From contig VZRZ01003061.1 of assembly GCA_013398175.1 (NCBI GenBank), positions 32,353 through 96,352 of the forward strand: 64,000 nucleotides of DNA, given 5' to 3'. The translations under genes were made by a program, and so were the position numbers. This DNA comes from Climacteris rufus (taxonomy: Eukaryota > Chordata > Aves > Passeriformes > Climacteridae). Position 1 is the stretch's first letter. Every line of letters starts with the position of its first letter. A model generated the notes under the pieces. It worked only from the letters and a program-made list of their open reading frames with translations, was not told where the DNA came from and searched no databases. Below are positions 11,501-23,100 of this stretch, one piece after another.

Positions 11501-14500
11501 CAACACCCAACCCCTGGGGTGAGCGGGAACTGGCCAGACAAATGAATCTGTCCTGCTATCCTCCTATAATCTCTCTTTGCATCTCCTTCCTTAATTTTCC
11601 AATTATCTGTGCCAATGAGTCTCGGTTTTGCAGTGCCCCAGGGCTGCACCAAGTGCTTTCAGCAAGAGAAGGGCACACCACAGCCTTGAGACAGGTGCTT
11701 ATTTACTCAGTTTGTATTCAGGGCTGTTCACTGTTGCTCTTTTCAGTGTGACACCTCCATTCCAGGTAGAAGTGGCTGGCTGTGGTGGGAGGGGGACAAA
11801 GGAGGCTGGAAAAGGTAGTGGAGCCAGGACAGGTTTGGGATTTCTGCTTTGAGATTCCAAAGGCTGTAGCTGCTGAGCCATGCAAGGACAGCACTCACAG
11901 CTCAGACTTTCTATCCAGTGTGGGACACAGCCACCTTTGGAAAGAAACTGCATCACAAACAGATTCCCTCTGTCGTTTTGCTAGCACCAGTCTGTCCTGT
12001 TAAAGGTGAAAGGATTTTTAGAATCTAGTTTATTCATTGCTAGTTATGTTTCTTCATGTGGGTTCAGAGCCAAAACTCATTAAAGGCACTGGGAATCTCC
12101 CCATTCACTTCTATTCACTTCCACTGGCTTTAGTTCAGGCTTTTATTCAGCCCCTCTTGGTGAGGACAATGCAGATCAGTGATGGCAGCTCCACTATCAG
12201 TGTCTTTGTGCCACCACGTCTCCTTTCTCAAACCTTCAGCACAATGTCCACTTGTCCTCAGCAACCGCTTCCTTTCAGATTTCGAAAATAAATAAGTCCA
12301 TGGAAGAAACATTTCTTTTGGCCCTGTGCTGGCTGAGAGCTCATTTGCAGACATTTGAGTTTGGGGAGACAGTGTCTCTTTGATTCTCCCCATCATCTCA
12401 GCACACCAGCCTGCTATTTTTGCCTCACAGGCTTGGCTGCACTGAGTCACGGAGCTGGGGCTGGTTTACTTTGGAGGCAGTGCATAAACCAGGGATGCTC
12501 CCCATGCCTGTCCTATGGAGACAAGAAGCATTCACTTGTGGAATCTGACAGAGCCATGGCAGCCCAGGCAAAGGAGTGCTGGGCATATTCTTGTGGCATC
12601 TGCAACAGGGAGGGAAAATAGAGCCCTGATTAATGACACTCACACCACTGCAGGGCCAGCAGCACCTCCAGATGGATTGGGAGCTCTGCTGGGTGGGCAG
12701 TGGCACATCTGGGGCTGAAGTGGCCTCTCCCCACTGCCCTTCCAGTGCTGAGGGGAACATCCCACACTGCTGCAGATGCTGCTCTGTGGTCACCAAGGGC
12801 TGAGGAATCAGGCCAGGAAAGCTGCTCCAGAACTCCCCCAGTTTGCATCAGGCAGCACGAGGAGGGGCAGGAGGGGGTGTAGCATTTACAACATCAGCTT
12901 GTAAAACCCTTCAGACCAAGCACTGGTACATGGCAAGACCTGAGTGAAAAACTGGTGCCACTCTGGTGCCAGATCAAAGAGTTCAGAGCACAGAATTCCA
13001 GCCTTGTGCTGTTGCTGAACCCCAACACTTCTGGGATTGACATGGCTGCAGTTGGATTAATGCAAACTACCATGGTTTTCCTGCCTTGCTAGTCAAGCCC
13101 TATCTGGGTTTTTCCTTCCTCTAAGTCTTCTCTCCCTCCACTGCCTTTATTTGAGTCAGTTCTCAGTGGCAGTGGTGCTTGGAGATGTGAGCAGCAACTT
13201 TCAGTGAAAAGGGAAAGTCTGCAGAGTTCCACAGACACAAACCATGCTTCTCATCCTCGGTCTCACTGGTAAGAAAACCCTGCTTTATCCCCAAAGAGAG
13301 AGAAGGAGTAAGAGGGGAATTAGAATCCAAACTAAAATAAATAAAATGAGCATTCTTGGTGGCTGGCTGAAACCCATTTTTCCTCACACTTTGAAGTCCA
13401 TACTCTGGCAAAGGAAAACCTTGCACACGAAGTCTGGCCTCCGGCTGAGGAAGGTCAGTGCAGGGACAAGACCTGGGTGAAGGTACCTCAAAGGGCTGGA
13501 ATCTTTTCCTTACCTGGAATGCTGTGTGTGGATGAAACCTGGCTCAGGAATCTTTTCCCTCTTAGGTGGATGTCTTTGTCTTGCTGCCACAGATTCTGGC
13601 AGAACAAAGCAGGGATCCAGCCCTGTGCCTGTCTCCTTTTGTTGATGGCTATTTATTTTCCTTACCCTTGCTCTTGTTTTGTACTCTTGGCTCAGGGCTC
13701 TGCCTGCTGCTCCAAACCAGTTCATTCTCCCTCAGAGCTGTACAGGCCCCAGGCCCACATTATATTTATAAGCTGTAAGGATCTCCCCAGGCAGACTCAG
13801 AAATAAAGGATTCGAGTCAAGCAGCTACAAGGAGATGCTTGAAAACAACCTCAGAGAGCAAACACAGAGATGAAGCATCACCCATTCCCCCCATGCTGAA
13901 TTTTAAAGAAACCCTGCAGCTCCTGGAGCCGTGGGATGGGAGGTGAGTGTTCTCTAGCCTTTAATCCCCCACGTTTCCAGCACAGGGATGAGATGCCCTG
14001 ATTTCCTCTGCTGGCAGAACACTTGGGTTTGTGTTGCCTGAAAGGGCTGCCCAAAAACTGAGCCTAGTCAGGAGTAAGGGAATAAAGGTGGGTATTTATT
14101 TGAAATGCCTTCAAAGGTACATTTAGGGCAGACAGAGCCCCCCAGGGGCATCACCCAAAATGGACAGCGAGTCACGAGTTCTCCACACCTTTATAGGTTT
14201 GGTCCATTTGCACATCAGCATCAATTCACCAATTCAAACTTTGCAATTTCCCTTTGGCTCCCTTAGCTCGCTCCCCTCTCCCCCTTTAGAAGCTGGGCCT
14301 GGGCAGTCTGGGTGTCCTTGCAGAGCCAGCCCAGAGAGGCTGCACTGCTCTGTCTGTCTCAGCATGAGAGAACAGCAGCTCACAGGCTGTGGAGCATCCC
14401 AGAGTCACACATCAGGCAATACAGAATTCCAAAAATATAAGGGTTAAACCCTAAGGCAACATTTGAGGAGCTTTGCAGTCAGGTTGAGTGAGGGAAGAGC

Positions 14501-16879
14501 AGCAGGACAGGCTGGGATTGGGGTTGTGTGGCCATGGAGGCAGCAGGGACCAGGCTCAACTGCACAGGGAGGTTGGAGCCTGCCAGGACGCCAGGCAGGG
14601 ATGGATAGAAAGTGAAACCAGACAAAACCTCCTTGTTCTTGACAGTTCTTAAACAAAAATAAAATGCCTTGCCGTGTACCACTTTACCTATAGTCTGGCT
14701 TTGTTGTTGTTGTTGCCAAAAGTGACTGACAGGCCTCTTCCAGCTTTGAATGATTCATTAAACCCTTTTTTTTTTTGTTTGGCTTTCCCTTCTTGTATAA
14801 AGCAGCAAGTTGCAGGGTGGCTCTGTCAGTGGCTGTGTGTGCTTCCTGCCCTTCCCTGTGAAGCTGCCACCCCACAGGGGAGCACCAGGAACGTGCCCAA
14901 GGCTCTGCTGCTCCCACACCTCCTGAAGTCAGGCTTCCAATGGCCTCTGTGCTGCTGTGTGTCCCAACAAAGCTGGGCAGGAAATGGTTTTTTCCCAGCT
15001 ACAGAAACATTTTGTTCCCATTCTCTGTTTGAGCCAAATGGGGTTTTCTTGAGGCCTTTTCTTTTTTTTTTCTTAAACAAAGGAATAAGTAAGCAAACAT
15101 GTCTGCAAGGAGCTGATTGAAACAGCCAAAGCACAGCCAGTGGACTTGGTGAGGACTTTGGCAAGATGTGAAAATACAGTTTTCTGACCTAATTCAGGCT
15201 CATGAATTGAAACCAGACCTTGCACCCACAGGACATCACCAAGTTGCAGGCAGGGCTGGGATGATGCTTCCTTTCCCTGGAAAGTCCATCCCCAGCAGAA
15301 GCCAGTCCAAGCTGAGAACTCCCACAGAAGGTTTCTTTTTTGATAACACACCATTTTTCCAGTGAAAAATATTTTTATCTACAAGCTCCCCACCCTGTTT
15401 GCCCACAGACTGACAATGTTAACTTGGATTTCGATTCCCAAAGGCCTGGAGGACATGTGTGCATCAAAGTGAGCCTGCCTGGACTGTAGGGAGAGGCACA
15501 CCCAGCCCTGCAGCTTTCCTTGGGGTTAGGCAGCTGCTGCTGGCACTGCTGCTGTCCCTGGGAGGGGATGTGGGGCTGGGGCTGGACTCTGTGCCCTGGG
15601 AACTGATGGCTTTGCCTCTGCTCAGCTTAGGGACCATATCCCACCTGCAGCCAGCACCTTGCCTGTCCTGGAGCTCAGGAATGACTCCAAGGCAGCCTGT
15701 ACATCAAATAAATAATAGCTGAGTTCATGGGACAGGCAGTGTTTTATCCCAGAATAATGCAGAGAGCTGCAAGGCACCTCTGTAATGTCCTCCCTGCTTC
15801 CACCACCTCTTCTAGGGACTTCAATTTACAGGACATGTGATGCTGTCCATCCAGGAAGGGGATAAAGGTCTGGATACAGCACGGCCCCAATGGAAATCTG
15901 GGGCTGTGCCAACTTCCTGGCCTCAAAGGAGTCACCACTCTGGGTCCCAGGCACTGGAACTAAGGTCACCAACACGAAAAAATGGCTTTCAAGCCACTGC
16001 CATGTTCTGCTGGCTTCTCTTTCCAGAGGCAGAGCTCAGCTCTGGGAGCCCAGGCCAGCACTCACCAGCCCAGCCAAGGCTGGGAGCTCCAGCTCTGTCT
16101 CTGGAGCCCCCATGGAGAACAACTGCACTCTGCAGAACGTGCTTTTTCCAGGATTGATAGGAAAGGCAGCAAAGTGCCTCTGCCTGAAGACACAGGGCAG
16201 AATTATGCATTTAAAATTCAGGATTCTGGGCTAAACCAGTCCCTTCCCTCTGTTGCTGAGGGAGGCAAACAGGCACCTGGCACAGAGAGTTTGTGGGGCA
16301 GGGGATGAGTGAGGAGGGCCTGGCTGTGCTGTCAGTGAGCAGAGCAGCCTGGCAGCCAGCCCAGAGCAGGCACCCAACCTTCTGGCAACTCCATTCCAGA
16401 GACATTTCACCTTTGGCCAAGGCTGAAAGCAGCACCCAGCACGGGATGCCACTGCAGACCCTGCTGGGATCAACAGCCATTCCCTCTGTGCCCTCCCTTG
16501 GGACTGCTCAGGGTGAGCACCAGCACAGGAGTGAGATGAAGAGGAATTCCCAGCTCTGGAATTGTCCCCTCCAAGCTGACATATGTGATCCTCTGCAGGG
16601 CAATGCCATAAAGGATGGGAGATGCTCCCAGGGATGGCTGGGAACAACCTGGGGTCACCCAGGTCTCACTCACTGCCTTGGTCCTACAAAACACACAGCA
16701 TATTCCAGAGTCCATGTTCCTGGCATTCTGGCCACATTCCTGCAGGTAACTGCTTTCCATCCCAGTTGTCTGGGGCACAGACACAGCAACCTTCACTTCC
16801 TCATGCCATGATTATTTTGATTTAGTTCTGGTCACACTGTTACGACTGCAGGGTGCCTTTGCAAAGTTAAAAGCGCTTC

Positions 16880-16995
16880 ATTAGGAAGGGAAATGACCTT
16901 TTCTAGCCCTGCTTCAGCTCCCCTGAGTACTGTGAGGCTGATATTTGTTAATATTTGTAAAGAGCTCTGAGTGCCTTGGATGGAATGACTGTCAT
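16880..16995 (-). mobile_element. MIR-like ancient SINE remnant
   Basis: The segment around gtgaggctgatatttgttaa and tttgtaaagagctctgagtg resembles the reverse complement of the MIR segment that reads gtaaagcgctttgagatcct in minus-strand copies. The fit is partial and by eye; the copy is old and diverged. Confidence 0.42.
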
Positions 16996-17269
16996 GGAAA
17001 AAGGAGCTGGAGCATTATGAGGAGGTTCTAGCCCAGCTAGCAAATGGCTTTTCCCATCTGTAGGAACAGGACAGGCTGCTGTGGCAGGGAACTCTGCTTC
17101 CCTTTGGAAAAGCTCTAACAGGCAGTACAGGCTCAGTGCTCAGGAGCAAAATGTGCCCTTCTTACATCTGGGGGTTTTTATCTGGCTTATTTTGAGGGAG
17201 AAAAGAAAGAATTAAAAATAGTTCCCAGGACTACTTGACCAGGTTCTCATACTGAATTCCTTGTGAAAC

Positions 17270-17560
17270 CACACGCCAGAGGCTTTTAATCTCAATTAAA
17301 AGATCAATTACATTTATCAGCAGATAAAAGATTATCTGGGGCATTACACAAATACAATACCATTTACTACCAACTCGTCAGTAACCTCTAATGAATTATT
17401 AAACACCTCCCCATAAATTACAAATAAACTCCAGTCCTATAATTATGTTGGAGTTTTCATTCTCCAGTTGATTTCCTGTAAGATTGGTCTTCTTTATTAT
17501 CTATAATTATTTAGAAGTTTGCTACTGTAACCCAGTTCTGGGGAAAGTTGTACATTCTAA
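17270..17560. promoter_or_regulatory. AT-rich patch with three clustered GATA motifs
   Basis: A roughly 290-bp AT-rich stretch without obvious repeats. It holds three GATA-factor core motifs within 24 bp: TTATC at 17314, AGATAA at 17322 and TTATCT at 17332. Just before them lies an inverted repeat TTTTAAT/ATTAAAA with a 4-nt loop and several TAAT homeodomain cores. It lies about 2 kb upstream of the CpG-island promoter. GATA factors are known regulators of KDR in endothelium; a role here is inference only. Confidence 0.3.
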
Positions 17561-18138
17561 AAATTAATTTTAGGTGTAGAAAATGCATTTGCCATCTTAA
17601 GAATGATCTGGGCATTTATATGAAGATCATGTTGAGAAAAACATTCTTGATTTAAGGCTGTGCATGAGAAATGAGGCTTCTTGTTCATAAACCTGGGAAT
17701 ATCTGAAGGTTTTTGTGTTCAGTTTTTTGTTGAATTTGGGACATTTCTACACCAGGTATTAATTCAGATCTTCTGAAGCGCCCATTTTCCTTTGGATTTG
17801 TAACTCTCAGAACTGGACCTACATCTCCCTTTGCTCTGGAGCATTGCAGGGTAGCACAGACCTTCTTCTGTGCTTTAAGGATTGAGATTTTGGACTAAAC
17901 TGAGGCATGAGAACCTTCCTCAGACCCTGAGCACAGTTTGGTGTCTCTAAACCTCCTGATCTCCATCCAGTGAAAGGTCTGATGCACCTGCTGGCTCTGT
18001 CTCTTCTTTCAAACACAAACTGAGCAAGAATAACAAAAAAACTGCAAAGCAACCGTGACACTGAGCCACAGGGACTGAGAGTGCTTCCCTGGGAGGCTCT
18101 CACAGCCCTTTAACACCAGTGTCCCCAGAGACCCCCCT

Positions 18139-18187
18139 GTTGGGACTGGGATTATTGGGATTGTTGGGATTATTGGGATTATTGGGA
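18139..18187. repeat. GGGATTATT 9-bp repeat, G-quadruplex-prone
   Basis: Six GGG runs separated by loops of 3 to 6 nt, built from a 9-bp GGGATTATT unit repeated about four times. The pattern meets the usual G3+N1-7 rule for potential G-quadruplexes on the + strand. It is not telomeric TTAGGG. Confidence 0.85.
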
Positions 18188-18802
18188 AGGACAGTCTGTG
18201 TGGGCAGCTGTAGAGCTCCCACCACTCTCTCAGGATCAGTGTGTCACAGTGCTTTGTACAGATTAAAAGCCCTATAACTGCTTTGTGCATTGAAATAGCA
18301 CAGAACAGCTCCCTCCTGGTCACCTCACTTCAAGAAGTGTCCCTACATGCCCTGGGACATCTCCTGGGATGCTGTCACTGGTTTGTGACCCTCCCAGCTG
18401 TGCCCTGTGTCTGGAGGAGCAGGGCTGGACCGTGATGTCCTGGGGTGGAGGGAAAGGGGAGCACCTGCATGTCCCCACCTCGGCAGGAGTGCCCATCCCT
18501 GCTGAAACCCTGCCTGCTATCCAAAACAAAGGCACAGGGACAGGCTGGAAGCCTCCATGTGCGGGTGGCTCTGTGCACACCCAAGTGCCAGCAGAAAATG
18601 CCCAGGTGCCACAGGTGCTGGGAGAAACGCACGAGGGGCCAGGGTGGCAGCCAGAAATAACACCACGTTGGAGTTCCCTGAAATATCTGTTCAAACCAGG
18701 GATTTCTGTGTGCCCCAAGGCCAGGGAGGCACAGCAGTGGCTGCCCAGGAGGGGAGGCAGCAGGGCAGGGAGGATGCAGGTGGCATTCCAGCGGGACACG
18801 GT

Positions 18803-18932
18803 GAGCAGCACAGAGAGAACCCCAGGCTGAGCAGCACAGAGAGAACCCCAGGCTGAGCAGCACAGAGAGAACCCCAGGCTGAGCAGCACAGAGAGAACCC
18901 CAGGCTGAGCAGCACAGAGAGAACCCCAAGCT
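18803..18932. repeat. 26-bp minisatellite, 5 near-identical copies
   Basis: Five head-to-tail 26-bp copies start at 18803, 18829, 18855, 18881 and 18907, each beginning gagcagcacagagagaaccc. The copies differ only by a single change in the last unit, implying recent expansion or ongoing homogenisation. Since 26 is not a multiple of 3, open frames across it on both strands read the repeat in a rotating frame and produce low-complexity peptides, which are not genes. The array lies about 1.1 kb upstream of exon 1. Confidence 0.96.
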
Positions 18933-19265
18933 GCTCAGGAACCGGGGGAAGGAGGCACAGAGGGTGCTCTTGCAGGAGAGCCCGTTCCTCAGGTGTGTCC
19001 TTGTGTTCTTCCCTTCCCGGAGCCCCGGAGCCCCGGAGGGAGATGCCGGTTGCGGACAGGGCTGGGCGAAGCTGTTGCCACCTGATGCTCACGGAGCTGC
19101 GGCTTCGCAGGGACAGGCGATGCTGCAAAGCAGCGGGAATTCATGTCTTTGCCCCATCTCAGGCAGCAGCAACAGGAAATCCAGGAGCTCTGTGAAATGA
19201 CAGGGAGGGAGAGAGAGAGAGTAAAGTCCCCTTGCCTCGGCTGGTGACGTCTCTCCTTCCTCCTT

Positions 19266-19297
19266 NNNNNNNNNNNNNNNNNNNNNNNNNNNNNNNN
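19266..19297. other. Assembly gap (32 N)
   Basis: Thirty-two ambiguous bases interrupt the sequence between a pyrimidine-rich stretch and a T run, at the left edge of the CpG island. The true gap length is unknown. Promoter or 5' UTR sequence may be missing here. Confidence 0.99.
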
Positions 19298-19311
19298 TTT
19301 TTTCCTGTCCC

Positions 19312-19318
19312 TATAAAG
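19312..19318 (+). promoter_or_regulatory. Possible TATA box
   Basis: TATAAAG lies just right of the assembly gap and just left of the GC-rich island. If used, transcription would begin near 19340 and give a 5' UTR of roughly 690 nt unless spliced. KDR promoters are generally described as TATA-less, so this may be coincidental. Confidence 0.2.
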
Positions 19319-19665
19319 AATCTCGGGCTCGCATCAAACTTCCCTGCGAGAGCCCAGGCAAGGCCGAGGGGTGCGGGGAGGCAGAGCGCAGAGCCCGGCG
19401 GGCTCCGGCCATGCCCCAGCGCCGCTGCCCGCCCGCTGCCCGGCCCGGCCCCAGCGCGCTGCCCCCGGGCAGGTAGAGCCAGGGGAGCCCGGAGCTGCCC
19501 TGCCCCGGGCAGGACCCCCATCTGCCCTCCCTGCTGCTCCCCGGCACCTGCACCTCCCGGGACAGCGGCACCTCCGCGCCTCAGCCACCTTACCCCGAGC
19601 TCCGGCGGCTGCCTGAGCCGAGGAAAGTTTTGGCCAAACTTTTTCTGGNCGGAGAGGGTCTGGTG

Positions 19666-19684
19666 TTTTTTTTTTTTTTTTTTT
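19666..19684. repeat. Poly(T) run of 19 inside the promoter island
   Basis: Nineteen T residues in an otherwise GC-rich island, 17 bases after an ambiguous base at 19649. It may be a retroposon scar or a sequencing-length-uncertain homopolymer. Confidence 0.9.
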
Positions 19685-20032
19685 GCTCGGCGTTTTAACC
19701 CCTTGAGTTACTCCGCACCAGGAGGCTCGCGAGGCACAGGAACGCTCCCTTCAGACACCCCAGGATTTGGGAATCGGGGACAGCGGGAACGGGGTGATCG
19801 TGGAGAGGGGGTGAAGGAAAAACTCAGAACTCGGGAAGCGAGGACGGCGAACACAATCCGCAGCTGCAGCACGAAGCGGTGAATGGACAGAACAATTTAA
19901 CAGCGATCAACAAGCGGGAACCCCCGCACGCCTCGTCCTTCCCCTCCCTTCCCGCAGCTTTTCCCAAACTTCTGGGCGGCAAGGAAAAGTCGTGCGGCGA
20001 CCCTCGGACAGGCTCAGGGCATCGGCCCCGGG

Positions 20033-20096
20033 ATGCTGCCCCTGCCCAGCGCCGTCCTGGCCCTCTGTGCCCTTCAGGGGCTGCTGCTGCTGCACG
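20033..20096 (+). CDS. VEGF receptor-like gene, coding exon 1 (signal peptide)
   Basis: The ATG at 20033 has G at -3 and opens a 21-codon stretch plus one base, ending at a consensus donor (G|GTGAGAG, GT at 20097). The encoded residues 1-22, beginning MLPLPSAVLALCAL, form a typical secretory signal peptide with a leucine-rich core, so the product enters the secretory pathway. The phase 1 end joins in frame to the exon at 52019. A signal-peptide exon ending in phase 1 followed by a long first intron is the known layout of VEGFR genes. The exon sits inside the CpG island, which supports it as the first coding exon. The link to exon 2, 31.9 kb away, rests on phase, strand and the absence of a rival signal exon rather than on a transcript. 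Confidence 0.7.
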
Positions 20097-20111
20097 GTGA
20101 GAGCGCCGGCC

Positions 20112-20180
20112 CGGGATGGGACGGGACGGGATGGGACGGGATGGGTCGGGATGGGACGGACGGGATGGACGGGAAGGGTG
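20112..20180 (+). repeat. G-rich GGGAT/GGGAC pentamer repeat
   Basis: About 13 near-tandem GGGAT or GGGAC units start some 15 bases after the exon 1 donor. Many GGG runs with 2-nt loops make a strong G-quadruplex candidate on the non-template strand. Confidence 0.88.
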
Positions 20181-23100
20181 GCAGGGGCTGCTCGCGCCGC
20201 TGTGGCTGCCCCCGTGGGCTGGGGGGCTCCGGACAGCGCTCCGTGATGCTTCCTGAGCTTTTTGGGGGCTTTTTTGGCTGCTCCGGCCGCCCCGGGAGGT
20301 GTCACCCACCCCGGGGCCACCTCTGTGCGGCCAAGGCCACCCGGTGCCTCAGGTTTCACGGCTCGGGGCTCCATGGAAAGTGACCTTTGGAAATAAAGGT
20401 AGAAAAAAAGAATTAAAGCTCCCTGAAGGTGTGGCACGGAAAGGGCGGCATTTTAATGGGTGTTTCCCCTCGAGGTTTGGATGCTCGGTTGAAAATAGCG
20501 AGTTGTGAGCGTTCGCCGATTTGTGGCTTTTTTCCCTCGATGTGGGAGGGTTTCTGGTTGTGTTTGATCACTTGAGGCAGAGCTGAGGTAGAAAAGGCTT
20601 TAAAGGAGGAGCTGTCTGGGAATGCCTGGGCTATCCCGCTGTCCTGCGGCTCATGCTGGAGCACTGGGCACAGACACGATTCCCTTCAATATTCCAATTC
20701 TGATTCGTTCATATTTCAACTTTTATTAATTCACGCCTTCCCCTTCTCATCCCAGGTGCCAGGTTAGATTCCCTGCTCTCCAAAACTCATTTTCCTTTGC
20801 AGGAGATTCCCTGTCCCCCCGGATTTATTCCCAATTTTCGCTGATATCAGAAAAGCCAAGAGGCAGGTTAATGAGATTTGGAAGAGCTTTTCCATGTGCT
20901 GTATGACTTTTCATTATCTCATTAAGCATGAGGATTTTGCTGGATTACTGAGCTATTCATTCATGACGCTGCAAATTGTGTAAGGGAGATGGTCTGTTGT
21001 TTATTGGGGAATTCCTTCTGACAGAAAGGATTTTTTTTTTTTTTTCAGTTTTTTTGGATAGTGGATGTATTTCACAGCATGAGGCTGTTGTTCCTTAGCA
21101 TATTATAATCTTTTCATAGTTAAGAGGATAGCTTCTGGAAACACTGTGCAGCATCACTGTCCTTGATTTTCTTGGATTCATTCAGGGATTTAATGTGTTC
21201 CTTCTGCAGAAAGGGACTGATTGGCAGGCACAAGCCCCAGGGAATTTCATCCCCCCTGCAGTACCTTCCCCACAGTTACCTGAAGAATAAATAGCTACGC
21301 CTGAGGTGTGCTCCAAAGGGCTTGTCCAGCTATTCCAGGAGAAGCTGAAGCAGCAAAGCTGGCAGTGGGAAGGAGCAGGAATCCCCCTGCTGCCTGGTGC
21401 CCTGGGAAGGCCAGGGATCAGTCCTGTGCCAGCTCACCCAGCCCTGCCCACACCTGCAGTGGGCTCTGGGGCACTGCAGCAGCAGCCAGCTGCAGCCTCC
21501 GGGAGCTCTGACCTCTGAACGGGCTGGAAAAGGTGCCTGAAAGGCGGTGTGGCTTTCACAGAGGCAAAAAGCATCACAGAGGGATCATAACAAGGCTTTG
21601 GGAGATGGGAGAAAATGTGGCGTGCCCTGAGGGACCTGAGGCTCCGGGGAGGAGTGGGGCAGGGTGAGTTTGGGACTGAGGAGCTGGGGAAAAGCCTGGC
21701 TGGAGATGCTGACCGTGTCCTTACTCACCAGGTTCCTCTCCTAATAATTGTGGCCCTAATAACCTTGGGATTTGGACCAGATTCCTTCTCCCATCAGTGC
21801 CAGGCAGAGAGGAGGCCAAGAGGAGGCAATGTCTGCGTCCTGTGACAAAGGAGGGAACGCAGACACATCACTGTCCCTGCAGGCAAAGCCTGCTGATGGA
21901 CTTGGAAGCTGCATTAGGGATGTCAAGAGCTTTGCCCATCATTAGGAAGAGAGAACACATTAGCACGGGCTCTGGGTGCCCTCATTAGGCTGGAAGCCAA
22001 AGGGAGGCAGGGCCAGGAAGTCTGAGGATTCTGGACAGCACTGGTGTTATTGAGGAATGAACTCCTCAGCCACCTTCCCCTCCAAGTTCATCCCCAGCCT
22101 GACCTCCCAAGGCCTGGATCCACCCTTCAGCTCCAGGTTAAACCTGCCCTGGGATCTCTGTGGCCAAAGTTAGGCAGGGTTGTGCTGGAGAGGTTGTCTC
22201 TGACTCAAATCCAAACATTTCCATCTGCAGTGCAGAGAAGAGGAAAGTCCTACAGCCCTGAGGTACCAACTCCTCAGGCACCTTTCCCTCCGAGTTCCTC
22301 TGCAGCGAGGAACTCAAGGAAAGTGCCCATCACATTTATCCAGGGCAAAGGATGGTCTCCTTTGGAGAACTCCTGACTTATTTGGTGCTTTCAGCAGGGC
22401 CAAGAGACCACACAAACATCATCCCAATGATTTCCCACCCTACCATAACACACAGTTTTTAATACATCTTTAAATCTCCTAAGAGAGTCCTACACTACCA
22501 TTAAATTTCCACTTTCCTCTTGCTCTTTGCTCAGCTGATTTCCAGCTCCTCAGAGCACTGGTTGGGGTCTTTCTGCTCAGAACTTTTGCTGTGGTAATAA
22601 ATGACTGTGCAGATGCCAACAGCTGGCACAGGTTTTAGGTATGGAGTGGGATGGGTCCTAATCAGCCCTTGGAAAAATTATCTGCAAGGAAATTTTTACA
22701 CCTTAAATTGTGCATGAAAAATTCTGTATCTTTTACCCACTGGCATTATCATCAGAAAGCTTTTAATAGATGAGCAATACAAGAAACTTTTCAGGTATTG
22801 GAATAAACTCAACCATTTCAGTGATTTAATACTGGAAAGTATTAAAGATTGGAGAATAAAAATTAGGTCCTGCCTGATTGCTTTGAAGTTAAAGCATGTT
22901 TGAAATTGAATTTTTTGAAATTTTGCAACGTCTTCTACAAATTGAATATACTGGATGGGCAGTGAAGCTTGTTAACAGAGATTTCAATTACACCATGTCT
23001 CAGTAGATAAAAGCTCCAGGAGCTCGGATTTCTCCTGGTTTTCCAGCTGGGATGGTCACAGTGTCCAGCAGGATGAGTGTGGGCTCAGTGCTGTGCCAAG

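Larger units (their letters stand above)
1..19300. other. Upstream intergenic region, no gene seen
   Basis: No exon with recognisable protein similarity was found on either strand in this stretch. The open frames present are short, lack family motifs and overlap each other in several frames. What it does hold is listed separately: MIR-like SINE remnants near 35-175 and 16880-16995, a degenerate repeat at 1753-1822, a 22-bp minisatellite at 3677-4027, a polypurine tract at 6153-6209, a CR1 LINE end at 8058-8566, an AT-rich patch with GATA motifs at 17270-17560, and two tandem repeats at 18139-18187 and 18803-18932. A non-coding RNA gene or a distant UTR cannot be excluded from sequence alone. 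Confidence 0.6.
19322..20350 (+). promoter_or_regulatory. CpG island with putative promoter of the VEGFR-like gene
   Basis: GC content and CpG frequency rise sharply here compared with either side, and the island spans exon 1 and its donor site. GC-box-like gcccgccc and gggcgg strings are present. The island is interrupted by a 19-nt T run at 19666-19684 and contains one ambiguous base at 19649, so the local sequence quality is imperfect. The transcription start cannot be placed from sequence alone. Confidence 0.7.

Noticed and set aside
18139..18187. Interstitial telomeric repeat
   Set aside because: The unit is GGGATTATT, not TTAGGG or its complement.
18320..18929. Cys/Leu-rich open frames of 184-189 residues on the minus strand
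   Set aside because: The repeated Ser-Leu-Cys-Cys peptide is the 26-bp minisatellite read in a rotating frame.
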